In this document: piece after piece, positions 1-9,567 of the stretch
Layout of the letters: the number at the start of each line of letters is the position of its first letter
Numbering within the stretch: the stretch's first letter is position 1
Source: Promethearchaeota archaeon
Lineage (GTDB): Archaea; Asgardarchaeota; Lokiarchaeia; Sigynarchaeales; SOKP01
DNA: 23,925 bases
Assembly (NCBI GenBank): GCA_016839655.1
Contig: JAEOTW010000030.1
Location: forward strand, 1 to 23,925
Direction of reading: 5' to 3'
The notes under the pieces: generated by a model
The model's input: the letters and a program-made list of their open reading frames with translations, nothing else
Told to the model about the DNA's origin: nothing
Databases searched by the model: none
Position numbers and translations under genes: made by a program

Positions 1-1024
1 TTAATTCAAGTATAATTCTATTTAATTCAGTCTCCAATTCTTCAAGTCTATCAATCTTTTCCTTTAAAGTCAAATCTTCTTCCATTGCTCGAGTTTCTGA
101 AATAACTTTATCAAATTTATCTGCCACCACTAATATATTTTCCATGTGCATTAATATAAGAAATCGTTGAACATTACCGACTTCGGGAGCAAATAATGTG
201 TCGATAAACAAATTTTTCATAGAATCGGGATCTAATAATCCAGGACCAGGAATGATTACATTTCCAGCATGTGTAATCATGACAAACTCATCTTTATAAG
301 GACTTAGGTTTTTAAGTTTAATTTGATCTCTATATGCGATTGGATCTAATTCACGATATTTATCTGTTCGTAGAGTGAGACCAATTGAATAATGAGCATT
401 TTTTCCTAATTCTGTTCTTGTAAAACGATAATCTGCTTTATTAAAATCTGGTTTAGCATCCCATATTATCCATGTATGATGCCAAGGCTCCAATACAGAT
501 TCCAATTTTGGTTTATCTGGAAAATCTCCTTTAGCAAGAAGATCAATTACTTCGTCTCTTATTTCAATGAATCTTTCAGTAATAGGTTTATTAGTACTCC
601 CAAGGATGATATTTGATGGCTGTGAAATCTCAATAAAATCTTCGATCGTATGATAATTATCGAATACTAATTCGCAGTGAATCACAAGTACCGATCCATA
701 ATGGATATGTCCCTCCAATCGAATTCTTCCTATAATATTAGGATTAGACGCACAAGAAAATCTATCTGATCTTCCTATCTTAAATGTTATCGGTGCATAA
801 TTGTGGGATTGACTTGAAATCCATTTTAAAGGCTGATGGCACTTTTCTCCTGTAACAGGATGGCTTAATTGGCAATGATAATTATCGTAAAGTTTATATG
901 AACCTTCTTGCTCTAAGAACCTTCTTAATTCTGGCAATTCAAAATATTCTCCAATTTCATAGAATTTCCAGAATACTAAAGTTACTTTAAAACTATATTC
1001 CTCTTCTGGTGTTGAATATGACAT
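1..1024 (-). CDS. Unrecognised protein, C-terminus beyond window edge
   Basis: The frame is open from an ATG at 1024 to base 1, giving 341 codons with no stop, so the C-terminus is missing. The product begins MSYSTPEEEYSFKVTLVF and is soluble, with no signal peptide or membrane segment. A Cys/His-containing stretch near residues 50-65 (CQLSHPVTGEKCHQ) could bind metal, but this is a guess. The middle is predicted to be mixed alpha/beta. The last 40 residues are highly charged with regular Leu/Ile spacing (EEDLTLKEKIDRLEELETEL), which suggests a coiled coil. I do not recognise the family. Coding is supported by the long open frame and by natural codon use like that of the neighbours. The gene points the same way as the giant SBP gene upstream but is separated from it by about 180 bases, so it probably has its own promoter. 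Confidence 0.75.
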   Translation of the reverse strand, partial: MSYSTPEEEYSFKVTLVFWKFYEIGEYFELPELRRFLEQEGSYKLYDNYHCQLSHPVTGEKCHQPLKWISSQSHNYAPITFKIGRSDRFSCASNPNIIGRIRLEGHIHYGSVLVIHCELVFDNYHTIEDFIEISQPSNIILGSTNKPITERFIEIRDEVIDLLAKGDFPDKPKLESVLEPWHHTWIIWDAKPDFNKADYRFTRTELGKNAHYSIGLTLRTDKYRELDPIAYRDQIKLKNLSPYKDEFVMITHAGNVIIPGPGLLDPDSMKNLFIDTLFAPEVGNVQRFLILMHMENILVVADKFDKVISETRAMEEDLTLKEKIDRLEELETELNRIILEL

Positions 1025-1057
1025 ATATATCCCATAAAATTATTAACTAATCTTAAT

Positions 1058-1078
1058 CCTATCAATAATTTAAAATAT
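1058..1078 (-). promoter_or_regulatory. Possible TATA element for the left-edge gene
   Basis: Read on the minus strand, an AATATTTTAAATTATTG stretch lies about 40-50 bases before the ATG at 1024. That is suitable spacing for an archaeal TATA box with a short leader. The whole region is AT-rich, so this is weak evidence. Confidence 0.25.
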
Positions 1079-1175
1079 TGGTTTTTAGAAATTTAATACT
1101 TATTTATTAATTCTTTAGGATATAACAATGTCTCGATGAATTTATGAGGGAGGCACTCTTCCTTGAAATTAATAA

Positions 1176-1206
1176 AATAAAAAAAAAATAGATTTAAAAA
1201 TTAAAA
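1176..1206 (-). terminator. Oligo-T terminator after the giant SBP gene
   Basis: Directly after the TAA of the SBP gene, the minus strand reads into T-rich sequence with a run of ten T (A10 on the + strand at 1179-1188). Archaeal RNA polymerase terminates at such T runs without needing a hairpin. Confidence 0.5.
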
Positions 1207-4200
1207 TTAATTTCTTTGCTTTCTTTTCCGTAAGTAAAAGATAGATTGTACTGTGACTAAGGTTATCAAACCACTGAAACTTATAATCGTTAATATAGCT
1301 AAGGGATCTATTCCTCCACCTGCAGGAGGATCGATATGGATCTGAATTACGTCCCTATCTTTAAGATAGTATTCATGCGCAAAATCCACCCATCCATCAA
1401 CCATATATACTCCTTTCTTTAGTAGATTTTTTTGATCACCTATAGTCTCATCATCCACCCAACGCCAAATACCGAAACCTTCATACGTCAAATAACCACT
1501 TTTAACAAGATTACCATCAGGATCATAGAGATCAAAACCAACAACTAAGGTGTTGGCGTAGGGGCCATAATCCATAGGATTAATGTGTTCACCTGTTTCT
1601 GCATCAGTAAGATAAGCGGAGAATGAAATGCGTACTTCTTCTTTTTCAAGGTAATCAAGTTCACCAGAGAACTTCAACTCTAATTGACGATATACTAACA
1701 CGATAAAATCTTTTTGACCATAATTTCCGTATATATCGTAAATGTAGAGGCTGAGATTATGTTTTCCGACTTCTAGAGAGCTAGTGGTTTTGATAACAAT
1801 ATTGTTAAAATTATACATATAAATTTCTGGTTGAGGATATGTTTCAACTATAAAGCCGTCAGGTCCTCCGTGGGGGTCGTTATGTTCCAAAACAACTGGG
1901 CCTATTTCAGAAAAATCCATAGCCAATAAGCTACCTATTACTTGCGTACTTCGCGTGTAGATAATAATTGTTTCGGAAGGTATGGTGTCGTATAGAGGTA
2001 AGACTTCCGGTGCATTTGTATCCTGGACAATAACTTGGATTATAGCCGAGCAATAATTATCATATGGATCGTATGCTCGAATTTCAAGAAAATAGACTCC
2101 GACTTCAAGCAAGTTATAAGTAGTTATAAGGCCATTACTATCAACAGCAAAATTTTCAGTATCACTGACCCAATAATGATCAATTCCGGAACTATCTATA
2201 GCAGATACATGATAGGAAAGATGCTCACCGAGCTCAATTATTTGATCGGTGGGATACGGTTGCCACACAGGTGCGAAAACATCAATAACGATACTATAGA
2301 ACCACACTTTACTCAACGCGTTTAATTGAAATTCTGGAAACCTACTATCTTGCACAAAGTACAACATCGGATTTAATACAGGAATTGATGGTATTAATTC
2401 TTCCATGAAATATCTTTGCAATTCACTATAGATAGATTGTCTAACTGCTGGATCTACATCAACAGTTCCATCATCCATGAGACTTTGAAGATAAGGATCA
2501 TCAACAAATCCAATATTAAAAGTTCCGTCGTTAGAAAGAAGTGGATTTAGCATAGCATAAGGATCATTATGATCTGGTATCCATCCTAGGTAACATAGTT
2601 CTAGATTCTCAGGATATACAAAGATTAAGTCGATAAATTCACTCCATGATACTCCTCCATCCAAAAGTTCAATACCAATTAGTCGAAGATTATCTCTGAG
2701 CATTTGATACATTTCTGTTCTAAGCCAATTATCAGTATTATAACTGTATTTGAATGAAGCTATAGGGGTTCCAAAATCAACTAAATCTGTCCAAACTGAA
2801 TCTTCATAAGGATCTAATCCAGAAACGATTCCACTATCTAAAAGTATCTGCCTTGCTGTAATTATATCAAAAGTTGGATGATTTGATGACCAATCTGAAT
2901 AAAGTAATCCTTCGGCTAAAATAGATTCTGCTCTTATTACATCATCATACATAGAGATGATGAAATCATAATCAAATGCATATGATATTGCTTGTCTGAA
3001 AACTGTATCGATTTTTAAATTATTCATACTAAGATAAGTTACAAGTCCGCTTGGTTTGTTCAAAATCGTGAAATCAGGATTACCCTCAAATAGATAAAGC
3101 ATATCATAAATAGGATCTTCTAAGAAGTCGATATAACCGTCATAAAGAGCTTGAGTACGTTCTGGACTATCTTCTATGAACAGATACCATAATTCATCAA
3201 TGGGAGCTTCGCCTTCCCTATAGTTATCATAAGAGGTAAAAATTATTCCAATGTCTTGTACATAAGTATTAAGCACAAATGGTCCTGTTCCGACCAAATT
3301 GTGACTATTTGGTTCCATAAGTTCCTCTGGAGGTGTTGAAATTGGAGAAAGTATTGCCGATCCTGTATAGCATAAAAGTGATTCTAAACCCGCAAATGGT
3401 CTATTTAGGTGAAAGGCAACCTTGTATGTGCCTAAGATTTCGACACTGCTAATAATCGGAGTACCATCTTGAAATCGGAACACGAAATCATAGGACAGAC
3501 TTCCTGAATCCATGAAATATAGAAGTCTATCAAACGTAAATTTGACAGCAGTAGCATTGAATATTGTTCCATCGTGGAATACAGCATTAGTGACAAGGTC
3601 CACTGTATAAGTTAAGCCATCTATAGACCATGAACCAAAATCTGCAGCTAGTCTTGTTATTATTTCCATTTGAGGATGTGATAAATCATATGCAAATAGG
3701 CCTTCAACAACTTGATCTATTACAGCATAAGCATTTGTATCAATTGCACGTAATGGATCAATCTCATATGGATCATAACCTAGACCATAAATTACTATTG
3801 GATCAATGACAGATCTTGTAACAATCGTAACACTACCAGATTGAATAGGGCCTTCATTACCAGCATAATCGATTGATTTATAGTAATAATCCGTTGTTCC
3901 TATATCATGTATCACAAAAGGATCCGTGTAAACATACCATTCGTTGCTATCAAATGAGAAGTATATGGTAGCTACGCCAGATTGATCATCCCATGCATCA
4001 ATTGTGATAGTTACAACATCAAAGAACTCATAATTAGGAGCTTGAATTCCTCCTTCATAAACATATAATTCTGGAGGATTTTTATCGATATTAACTTCGA
4101 CGCTATTTGCTTCTTCATAGTTTCCCGCATAATCAACTGAACCATAGAAAACTGTTTTAGATTCGTCTAGATAGAAGGGTTCAGTATATAAAAACCATTC

Positions 4201-7200
4201 AACTCCATCAAAACTATACCCCGTCATATGAACTCCCGACTCGTCATCGGTTGCTTCTAAAGTTACAAGAACATCAGAGACATACCAGTTATTATCACCC
4301 ATTGTCCCCTCAAGAGTTATTGTGGTTATGGGTGGTGTCACATCAGCTAGAAATCCAGTAACACCATGGAAGTAGATCTTTGCTAAGGTATTGATATTGA
4401 ATCCCTCTATACTACTATTATACCAGACATGATTCTTACCTACATACCCATATACCCATGGCACGTCTTCTTCTACAAGTAATTGTTGGATTCGACTATA
4501 ATATTGTTCTCTAATTAGAGGGTCCATTTCTCTGAGAGCGACTTCCATTAAAAGTTGGACATTATCCCATAGATTAGTTGGATCTCTGCCAGCTTCGATT
4601 GCTGATTCAACACCGTTATAATCCACAAAATTATAAGCTATTGTTCTATTGGTAAACATATTATTTATGTAATTACTTGGATCGTTGTAATCTGCACCCC
4701 AGCCAAACCAGAAAAGTTGCAGCATATCCCGATGTTTACCTCCTACTTCGAAAAGTCTATAGAGAAACTCATTATAACTCACTCCGTCATCAATAACTTC
4801 AATGCCAATTTTACCCAAACTCTCTTGAAGACTATACAATAATTGTTCCCTGAACTCGTTCCCAATATTATATGTATAATTTATACTTAAGAAATTTGAG
4901 GCTTCCCACCCAGCATCATCGTAAAGATCTAATCCAATGCCATAGCCCATGCTATGCATTAATGTTCTTGCGTGGATGATATCCGTTGTTGGTACATTAT
5001 AGCTATCATCAGCATACAAAATTCCATTAGGAATTGGAGATCTTAATCGTGAGTTCTCACCATCCCATAATATACTGCTCACATAGTCATAGTCAAAGGC
5101 ATATGATATCGCTTCTCGAAGATCTCTGTTAATCCAATTATTATTCATACCAAGATACGATATTGTACTACTATCAATAGAATCGAGTGTATAATCAGGA
5201 TTTCCCTCAAATAAATAACGTAAAGAAGTAAGAGGATCTTTTATCATATGGAGATCTCCTGTAGAAAGCATGTTAGTTCGTAATTCTGCATCATCAACGA
5301 TTTTAAACTTTAAAGAATCAATGCTAGGTTCACCGTTCCAATAATTCTCAAAAGCCCTAAAACTCACCTGGATACCAGGATCATAGTATTCATATACAAA
5401 TGGGCCAGTACCTACCAAGGTACCAGTCTCTGTATCGATATGATCTATAGCGGGAGTTGATGTGGGCGACAAGATGAAGGAACCTTCTAAAGCTAATAGC
5501 GTTTCAAGTGGACTATAAGGAATGTCTAAGTGAAATCTCACGGTATATTCATTAATTATCTCGACATCGTTAATAATTCTTTTCATTTGGTCAGTTTCAT
5601 GATCGTAGTATTCATAGAGAGAACCTGTCGCGGCCATTCCATTATCCATGAAATATTGAAGCCTATCAAACGTAAATTTGACAGCATCTGCATTGAAGGG
5701 AGTACCATCGTGGAATTCGACACCTTGTTTCAATTCAACGGTATAGAGATTACCATTCCACGTACCGTAATCTGCTGCTAGTTTTGGAATTATTGGTAAG
5801 TTGGGATCAGAAAAGTCATACCCGAATAATCCTTCAGCCACTTGGTCAATTACGTCAAAAGATCCTGAATCCCATGAGCCAAGGGGATCAAGGGATGTTA
5901 TTCCTGTGGGGGTTCCGAAAATTAATGTAGTTGGGGGCTCAGGCTCAGGTTCTTCATAAGGAACACCGGTAACGCCGAAAAAGTTTAATTTTCCTAAGGT
6001 GTTCCATTGAAATCCATAAATTTCAGTGCGATACCATACCTCATGTATGGGTACATAGCCGTATGCCCATGGCATGTCTTCTTCTACAAGTAATTGTTGG
6101 ATTCGAGAATAATACTGTTCTCTAATTATTTGATCGGTTTCAAAAAGCGCAGCTTCCATTAAGAGTTGGACATTATCCCATAGATAGAAGGGGTCTCTAC
6201 CCCCTTCGATTGCTGCCACCCAACCAAGGTAAAGCGGAATATTGTAAGCTGCAGTTCTATTGGTGAATTGGTTATTTATGTAATTACTTGGATCATTGTA
6301 ATCTGCTCCCCAGCCTAACCAGACAAGTTGAAGCTTACCTCTATTTCCAATGATTCTATTGAGAAACTCACTCCAATCCACTCCGTCATCAATTACTTCA
6401 ATTCCTATCTTGCTTAAATCGTTTGCAAGGAGAGGATAAATGGGTTCTCTAATACTACTCCCGAAATTATATGTATAATTTACACTTAAGAAATTTGAGG
6501 CTTCCCAGGCTGCATCATCGTAAAGATCTAAACCTACACCGTATCCCATGCTTTGCATTAAAGTTCTTGCATAGATGATATCCGTTGTTGGTACATTGAA
6601 GGAATCATCAGCATACAAAATCCCATTTGGAATAGGAGATTTCATTCTAAGGGCTTCCCCACCGGCAATTTCGTTAATTAGAAAATCATAGTCTATTGCA
6701 TATGATATTACCTCCCGAATATCTGGGGGAATCCAATGAACATTCATCGAAAGATATTGTATTGTGCTACTTCCAATAGAATCGAGTTCGAATGTATAAT
6801 CAGGATTTCCCTCGAATTCACCTCTTCTATATTTTGGAGGGTATAGAATCATATGAATGTCTCCAGAGGCTAATAAGTCTCCTCGTTCATCCTCGTCATG
6901 TATAATCTTGAATTTCAAATAATCAATGCTAGGTTCGCCGTCCCAATAATTCTCAAAAGCTCTAAAACTCACTTCTACGCCTGGATCATAGTATTCATAC
7001 ATAAATGGGCCAGTGCCAACCAAAGTATCCGTGTTCATATCGATATAATTTTCAAGAGGAGTGGACTCGGGAGACAGTATAAACGAACTTTCGAAGGCTA
7101 ACAATGTTTCAAATAGACCATATGGCTTATCTAAATGAAACCTTACACTATATTCACTGAGGATTTCGACGTCATTGATAATTGGTTTCATTTGATCAGT

Positions 7201-9219
7201 TTCAGGATCATAGTAATGGTAGAACTCGGATGTCATAAGCATGTCATTATCCATAAAATACTGAAGCCTATCAAACGTAAATTCGACGGCAGTAGCATTG
7301 AAGGGAGTCCCATCGTGGAATTCAACACCTTGTCTTAATTGTACAGTATAAAGATTTCCATCCCACGTACCGTGACCTTCTGCTAGTTTTGGAATTATTG
7401 CATTATCGGGATCAGAAAAGTCATACCAGAATAATCCTTCAGCCACTTGATCTATGACATCCCAAGATCCAGTATCCCAAACATCAAGAGGATCGATAGC
7501 GTTTGGACTACGAGGAGTACCTAAAATTATGATGGTTAGAAGTTCTTCATGTGGTACACCAGTAACACCATAAAATTTGAGGATTTGCATTGCATTCCAT
7601 TGAAATCCTTGAATCTCGCTCCTATAGGCCACTGAAGCTATTGGAACATATTCAAACACTATAGGTCTATCTTCTTCTACGAGTAATTGTTGGATTCGAT
7701 AATAATACTGATCTCTAATTATAGGGTCCGTTTCTCTGAGAGCCGTCTCCATTAAGAGTTGGACGTTGTCCCATAGATTAAATGGATCCCGCCCCGCTTC
7801 AATTGCGGCTTGATAACCATTATAATTAAATCCATTGGAGGCAATAGTTCTGTTTGTAAATAAGTTATTAATGAAATTACTAGGATCATTATAATCTGCT
7901 CCCCATCCCATCCAGTAAAGTTGTAACATCTCTCTATGGAATCCTGGGGATTCAGTCATCCGGGCTAGAAGCTCCGGAAAAGACATTCCTGCATCTGTGA
8001 CTTCAATTCCAATCTTCGATAAATCATTCTGATATAAATAAAAGGTCTCTTCACTCCTCTGACTTCCAATAATATAAGAAAAGTTATAGCTTAAAAAAGA
8101 AGATGATTCCCAAGCTGCGTCGTCATAGAGGTCTAATCCAACTCCATGGCCCATGCTTTGCATAACTGTTCTGGCATGAATGATATCAGTTTCAGCGACA
8201 TTGAAGGAATCATCAGAGTATAAAATTCCATTTGGAACAGGGGAACGTAATCTGGATGCTTGTCCTCCAAGTAATACGTCAATTATATATGCATAGTCAA
8301 TAGCATAAGAAATCGCTTCTCTAACATCTTTATTGATCCAATAATTATTCATTCCAGTGTAATACATAGTAGTACTATCCTTCAAATCAACAACAAAATT
8401 TGGATCTGCTTGAAAGATATCAATATAGTCGCTTGGTACACCTTGCATCATATGTATCTCGTTATTTATTAAAGCTTCTGCTCTCTCATTTGCATCTCCA
8501 TAATATTTGAAGACTAAATGATCGATATCAGCTTTCCCTTTCCTGTAATTTTCATAAGCTCGCAAGCTAACTTCTATACCTGGATCAAAATATTCAAACT
8601 GAAAAGGTCCTGTACCTATTACTGTTCCACTATTTACATCAATTAAAGCAAATGGTGGTGTTGAGATAGGTGAAAGAATAGACGAGCCTATAAAACAAAG
8701 AAGTGTTTCAAATAGACCATAAGGAACATCTAATTCAAATTCTACAAGAAGTTCAGATAACGCATTTACACTATTAATGATTGGTTTCATTTGGTCAGTT
8801 TCGTGATCATAATAACGATATAAATCTGCAGCAGCAGCATAACCATTATCCATCATATAGGCTAATCTATCAAATGAGAATTTAACAGCTTGAGCATTGA
8901 ATGGAGACCCATCTTGGAAGTAAATGTTTGGTACTAATTGAACAGTATATTTATTTCCGTCCCACGTGCCATGACTTGCTGCTAGATTTGGAATAATAGC
9001 TAGATCGGGATCAGATAAATCATGTTCAAATAATCCTTCCACAATTTGGCTTACTACATTAATAGATCCAGCATCATACATATTATGAGGATCGAGTTCT
9101 TGTAATTCAGCTCCAGTTCCAAAGTATAGGACTTGCTCTTCTTCAGATAGTGAAAGGTTCTCTTCTTCGATTTTTAGTCCACTTGGTTGATTAAAAAAAG
9201 AAGAAAAGGAAAAGATCAT
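1207..9219 (-). CDS. Giant membrane-anchored protein with four SBP_bac_5 peptide-binding modules
   Basis: Counting from the ATG at 9219, the product has 2670 residues. Four copies of the extracellular solute-binding family 5 domain (oligopeptide/DppA type) lie at about 28-557, 560-1090, 1098-1623 and 1810-2300. Each shows the same landmarks: a start like GTP...DPLD, VIDQVAEGLF, GTWDGNLYTVQL, FHDGTPFNA.AVKFTFDRL, LVGTGPF and GWGADYNDPSN. Modules 1-3 are close to each other and module 4 is more divergent. Ig-like modules lie at 1627-1806, between SBP3 and SBP4, and at 2313-2630. A membrane helix at about 2637-2662 is followed by RKRKQRN, so the protein is anchored at its C-terminus with the SBP modules outside the cell. 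The likely role is peptide or oligosaccharide capture. No permease or ATPase gene is visible nearby. The in-frame sequence upstream of 9219 encodes a Lys-rich, hydrophobic signal peptide, so the start is probably the ATT at 9288 (23 more residues). Normal family members have about 500-600 residues. Confidence 0.9.
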   Translation of the reverse strand: MIFSFSSFFNQPSGLKIEEENLSLSEEEQVLYFGTGAELQELDPHNMYDAGSINVVSQIVEGLFEHDLSDPDLAIIPNLAASHGTWDGNKYTVQLVPNIYFQDGSPFNAQAVKFSFDRLAYMMDNGYAAAADLYRYYDHETDQMKPIINSVNALSELLVEFELDVPYGLFETLLCFIGSSILSPISTPPFALIDVNSGTVIGTGPFQFEYFDPGIEVSLRAYENYRKGKADIDHLVFKYYGDANERAEALINNEIHMMQGVPSDYIDIFQADPNFVVDLKDSTTMYYTGMNNYWINKDVREAISYAIDYAYIIDVLLGGQASRLRSPVPNGILYSDDSFNVAETDIIHARTVMQSMGHGVGLDLYDDAAWESSSFLSYNFSYIIGSQRSEETFYLYQNDLSKIGIEVTDAGMSFPELLARMTESPGFHREMLQLYWMGWGADYNDPSNFINNLFTNRTIASNGFNYNGYQAAIEAGRDPFNLWDNVQLLMETALRETDPIIRDQYYYRIQQLLVEEDRPIVFEYVPIASVAYRSEIQGFQWNAMQILKFYGVTGVPHEELLTIIILGTPRSPNAIDPLDVWDTGSWDVIDQVAEGLFWYDFSDPDNAIIPKLAEGHGTWDGNLYTVQLRQGVEFHDGTPFNATAVEFTFDRLQYFMDNDMLMTSEFYHYYDPETDQMKPIINDVEILSEYSVRFHLDKPYGLFETLLAFESSFILSPESTPLENYIDMNTDTLVGTGPFMYEYYDPGVEVSFRAFENYWDGEPSIDYLKFKIIHDEDERGDLLASGDIHMILYPPKYRRGEFEGNPDYTFELDSIGSSTIQYLSMNVHWIPPDIREVISYAIDYDFLINEIAGGEALRMKSPIPNGILYADDSFNVPTTDIIYARTLMQSMGYGVGLDLYDDAAWEASNFLSVNYTYNFGSSIREPIYPLLANDLSKIGIEVIDDGVDWSEFLNRIIGNRGKLQLVWLGWGADYNDPSNYINNQFTNRTAAYNIPLYLGWVAAIEGGRDPFYLWDNVQLLMEAALFETDQIIREQYYSRIQQLLVEEDMPWAYGYVPIHEVWYRTEIYGFQWNTLGKLNFFGVTGVPYEEPEPEPPTTLIFGTPTGITSLDPLGSWDSGSFDVIDQVAEGLFGYDFSDPNLPIIPKLAADYGTWNGNLYTVELKQGVEFHDGTPFNADAVKFTFDRLQYFMDNGMAATGSLYEYYDHETDQMKRIINDVEIINEYTVRFHLDIPYSPLETLLALEGSFILSPTSTPAIDHIDTETGTLVGTGPFVYEYYDPGIQVSFRAFENYWNGEPSIDSLKFKIVDDAELRTNMLSTGDLHMIKDPLTSLRYLFEGNPDYTLDSIDSSTISYLGMNNNWINRDLREAISYAFDYDYVSSILWDGENSRLRSPIPNGILYADDSYNVPTTDIIHARTLMHSMGYGIGLDLYDDAGWEASNFLSINYTYNIGNEFREQLLYSLQESLGKIGIEVIDDGVSYNEFLYRLFEVGGKHRDMLQLFWFGWGADYNDPSNYINNMFTNRTIAYNFVDYNGVESAIEAGRDPTNLWDNVQLLMEVALREMDPLIREQYYSRIQQLLVEEDVPWVYGYVGKNHVWYNSSIEGFNINTLAKIYFHGVTGFLADVTPPITTITLEGTMGDNNWYVSDVLVTLEATDDESGVHMTGYSFDGVEWFLYTEPFYLDESKTVFYGSVDYAGNYEEANSVEVNIDKNPPELYVYEGGIQAPNYEFFDVVTITIDAWDDQSGVATIYFSFDSNEWYVYTDPFVIHDIGTTDYYYKSIDYAGNEGPIQSGSVTIVTRSVIDPIVIYGLGYDPYEIDPLRAIDTNAYAVIDQVVEGLFAYDLSHPQMEIITRLAADFGSWSIDGLTYTVDLVTNAVFHDGTIFNATAVKFTFDRLLYFMDSGSLSYDFVFRFQDGTPIISSVEILGTYKVAFHLNRPFAGLESLLCYTGSAILSPISTPPEELMEPNSHNLVGTGPFVLNTYVQDIGIIFTSYDNYREGEAPIDELWYLFIEDSPERTQALYDGYIDFLEDPIYDMLYLFEGNPDFTILNKPSGLVTYLSMNNLKIDTVFRQAISYAFDYDFIISMYDDVIRAESILAEGLLYSDWSSNHPTFDIITARQILLDSGIVSGLDPYEDSVWTDLVDFGTPIASFKYSYNTDNWLRTEMYQMLRDNLRLIGIELLDGGVSWSEFIDLIFVYPENLELCYLGWIPDHNDPYAMLNPLLSNDGTFNIGFVDDPYLQSLMDDGTVDVDPAVRQSIYSELQRYFMEELIPSIPVLNPMLYFVQDSRFPEFQLNALSKVWFYSIVIDVFAPVWQPYPTDQIIELGEHLSYHVSAIDSSGIDHYWVSDTENFAVDSNGLITTYNLLEVGVYFLEIRAYDPYDNYCSAIIQVIVQDTNAPEVLPLYDTIPSETIIIYTRSTQVIGSLLAMDFSEIGPVVLEHNDPHGGPDGFIVETYPQPEIYMYNFNNIVIKTTSSLEVGKHNLSLYIYDIYGNYGQKDFIVLVYRQLELKFSGELDYLEKEEVRISFSAYLTDAETGEHINPMDYGPYANTLVVGFDLYDPDGNLVKSGYLTYEGFGIWRWVDDETIGDQKNLLKKGVYMVDGWVDFAHEYYLKDRDVIQIHIDPPAGGGIDPLAILTIISFSGLITLVTVQSIFYLRKRKQRN

Positions 9220-9285
9220 AACTAAACAGATTAAAACAGTTGCTTTTTTAATTTTCTTTTGCTTTTTGTTCTTATTATAAGATCT

Positions 9286-9300
9286 AATGTTAATTCACCC
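9286..9300 (-). promoter_or_regulatory. Shine-Dalgarno and probable ATT start of the SBP gene
   Basis: The minus strand reads GGGTGA (9295-9300), six bases, then ATT at 9288-9286, in frame with the long reading frame. No ATG, GTG or TTG lies in frame between the upstream TGA and the ATG at 9219, and that ATG has no Shine-Dalgarno. Starting at ATT gives a classical Sec signal peptide: a basic n-region (KNKKQKKIKK) followed by ATVLICLVMIFSFSSFF. Confidence 0.5.
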
Positions 9301-9307
9301 TTTTATT

Positions 9308-9320
9308 GAATATAAAAGTA
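9308..9320 (-). promoter_or_regulatory. Candidate TATA element for the SBP gene
   Basis: The minus strand reads TACTTTTATATTC. If this is the TATA box, the transcript would start very near 9288, leaving almost no leader. A second AT-rich element (AAAAATTTAAC, about 9334-9345) would give a leader that includes the GGGTGA. The sequence does not decide between them. Confidence 0.3.
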
Positions 9321-9567
9321 TTCGTACTTTTTTGTTAAATTTTTGGATTGTATCTTTTAATATTTATTAACTATATAAGAATTTCGCCTGTTTACAAAAA
9401 TGTACACATAGTTAGAGATATGAAAACTGCTGAGAGATATAGTTACTTCACAACAACAAATTTACCATACTATATTTCTCAAAAATTTAAAATAATCTCC
9501 TTTTATTAAAAACTAATATCATTATTTAATTAAGAAGAGTTAATTTACATATAAACAGTTGATACAA

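Noticed and set aside
2035..2325. Open frame of 96 codons on the + strand inside the SBP gene
   Set aside because: It is antisense to a well-supported SBP/Ig-like coding region and shows no domain or ribosome-binding site. The similar + strand frames at 5530, 6898 and 7135 fall at repeated SBP positions and mirror the repeat, not real genes.
9301..9558. Possible tRNA, CRISPR or mobile-element end between the SBP and GNAT genes
   Set aside because: There is no repeated spacer unit, terminal inverted repeat or tRNA-like fold, only AT-rich divergent promoter sequence.
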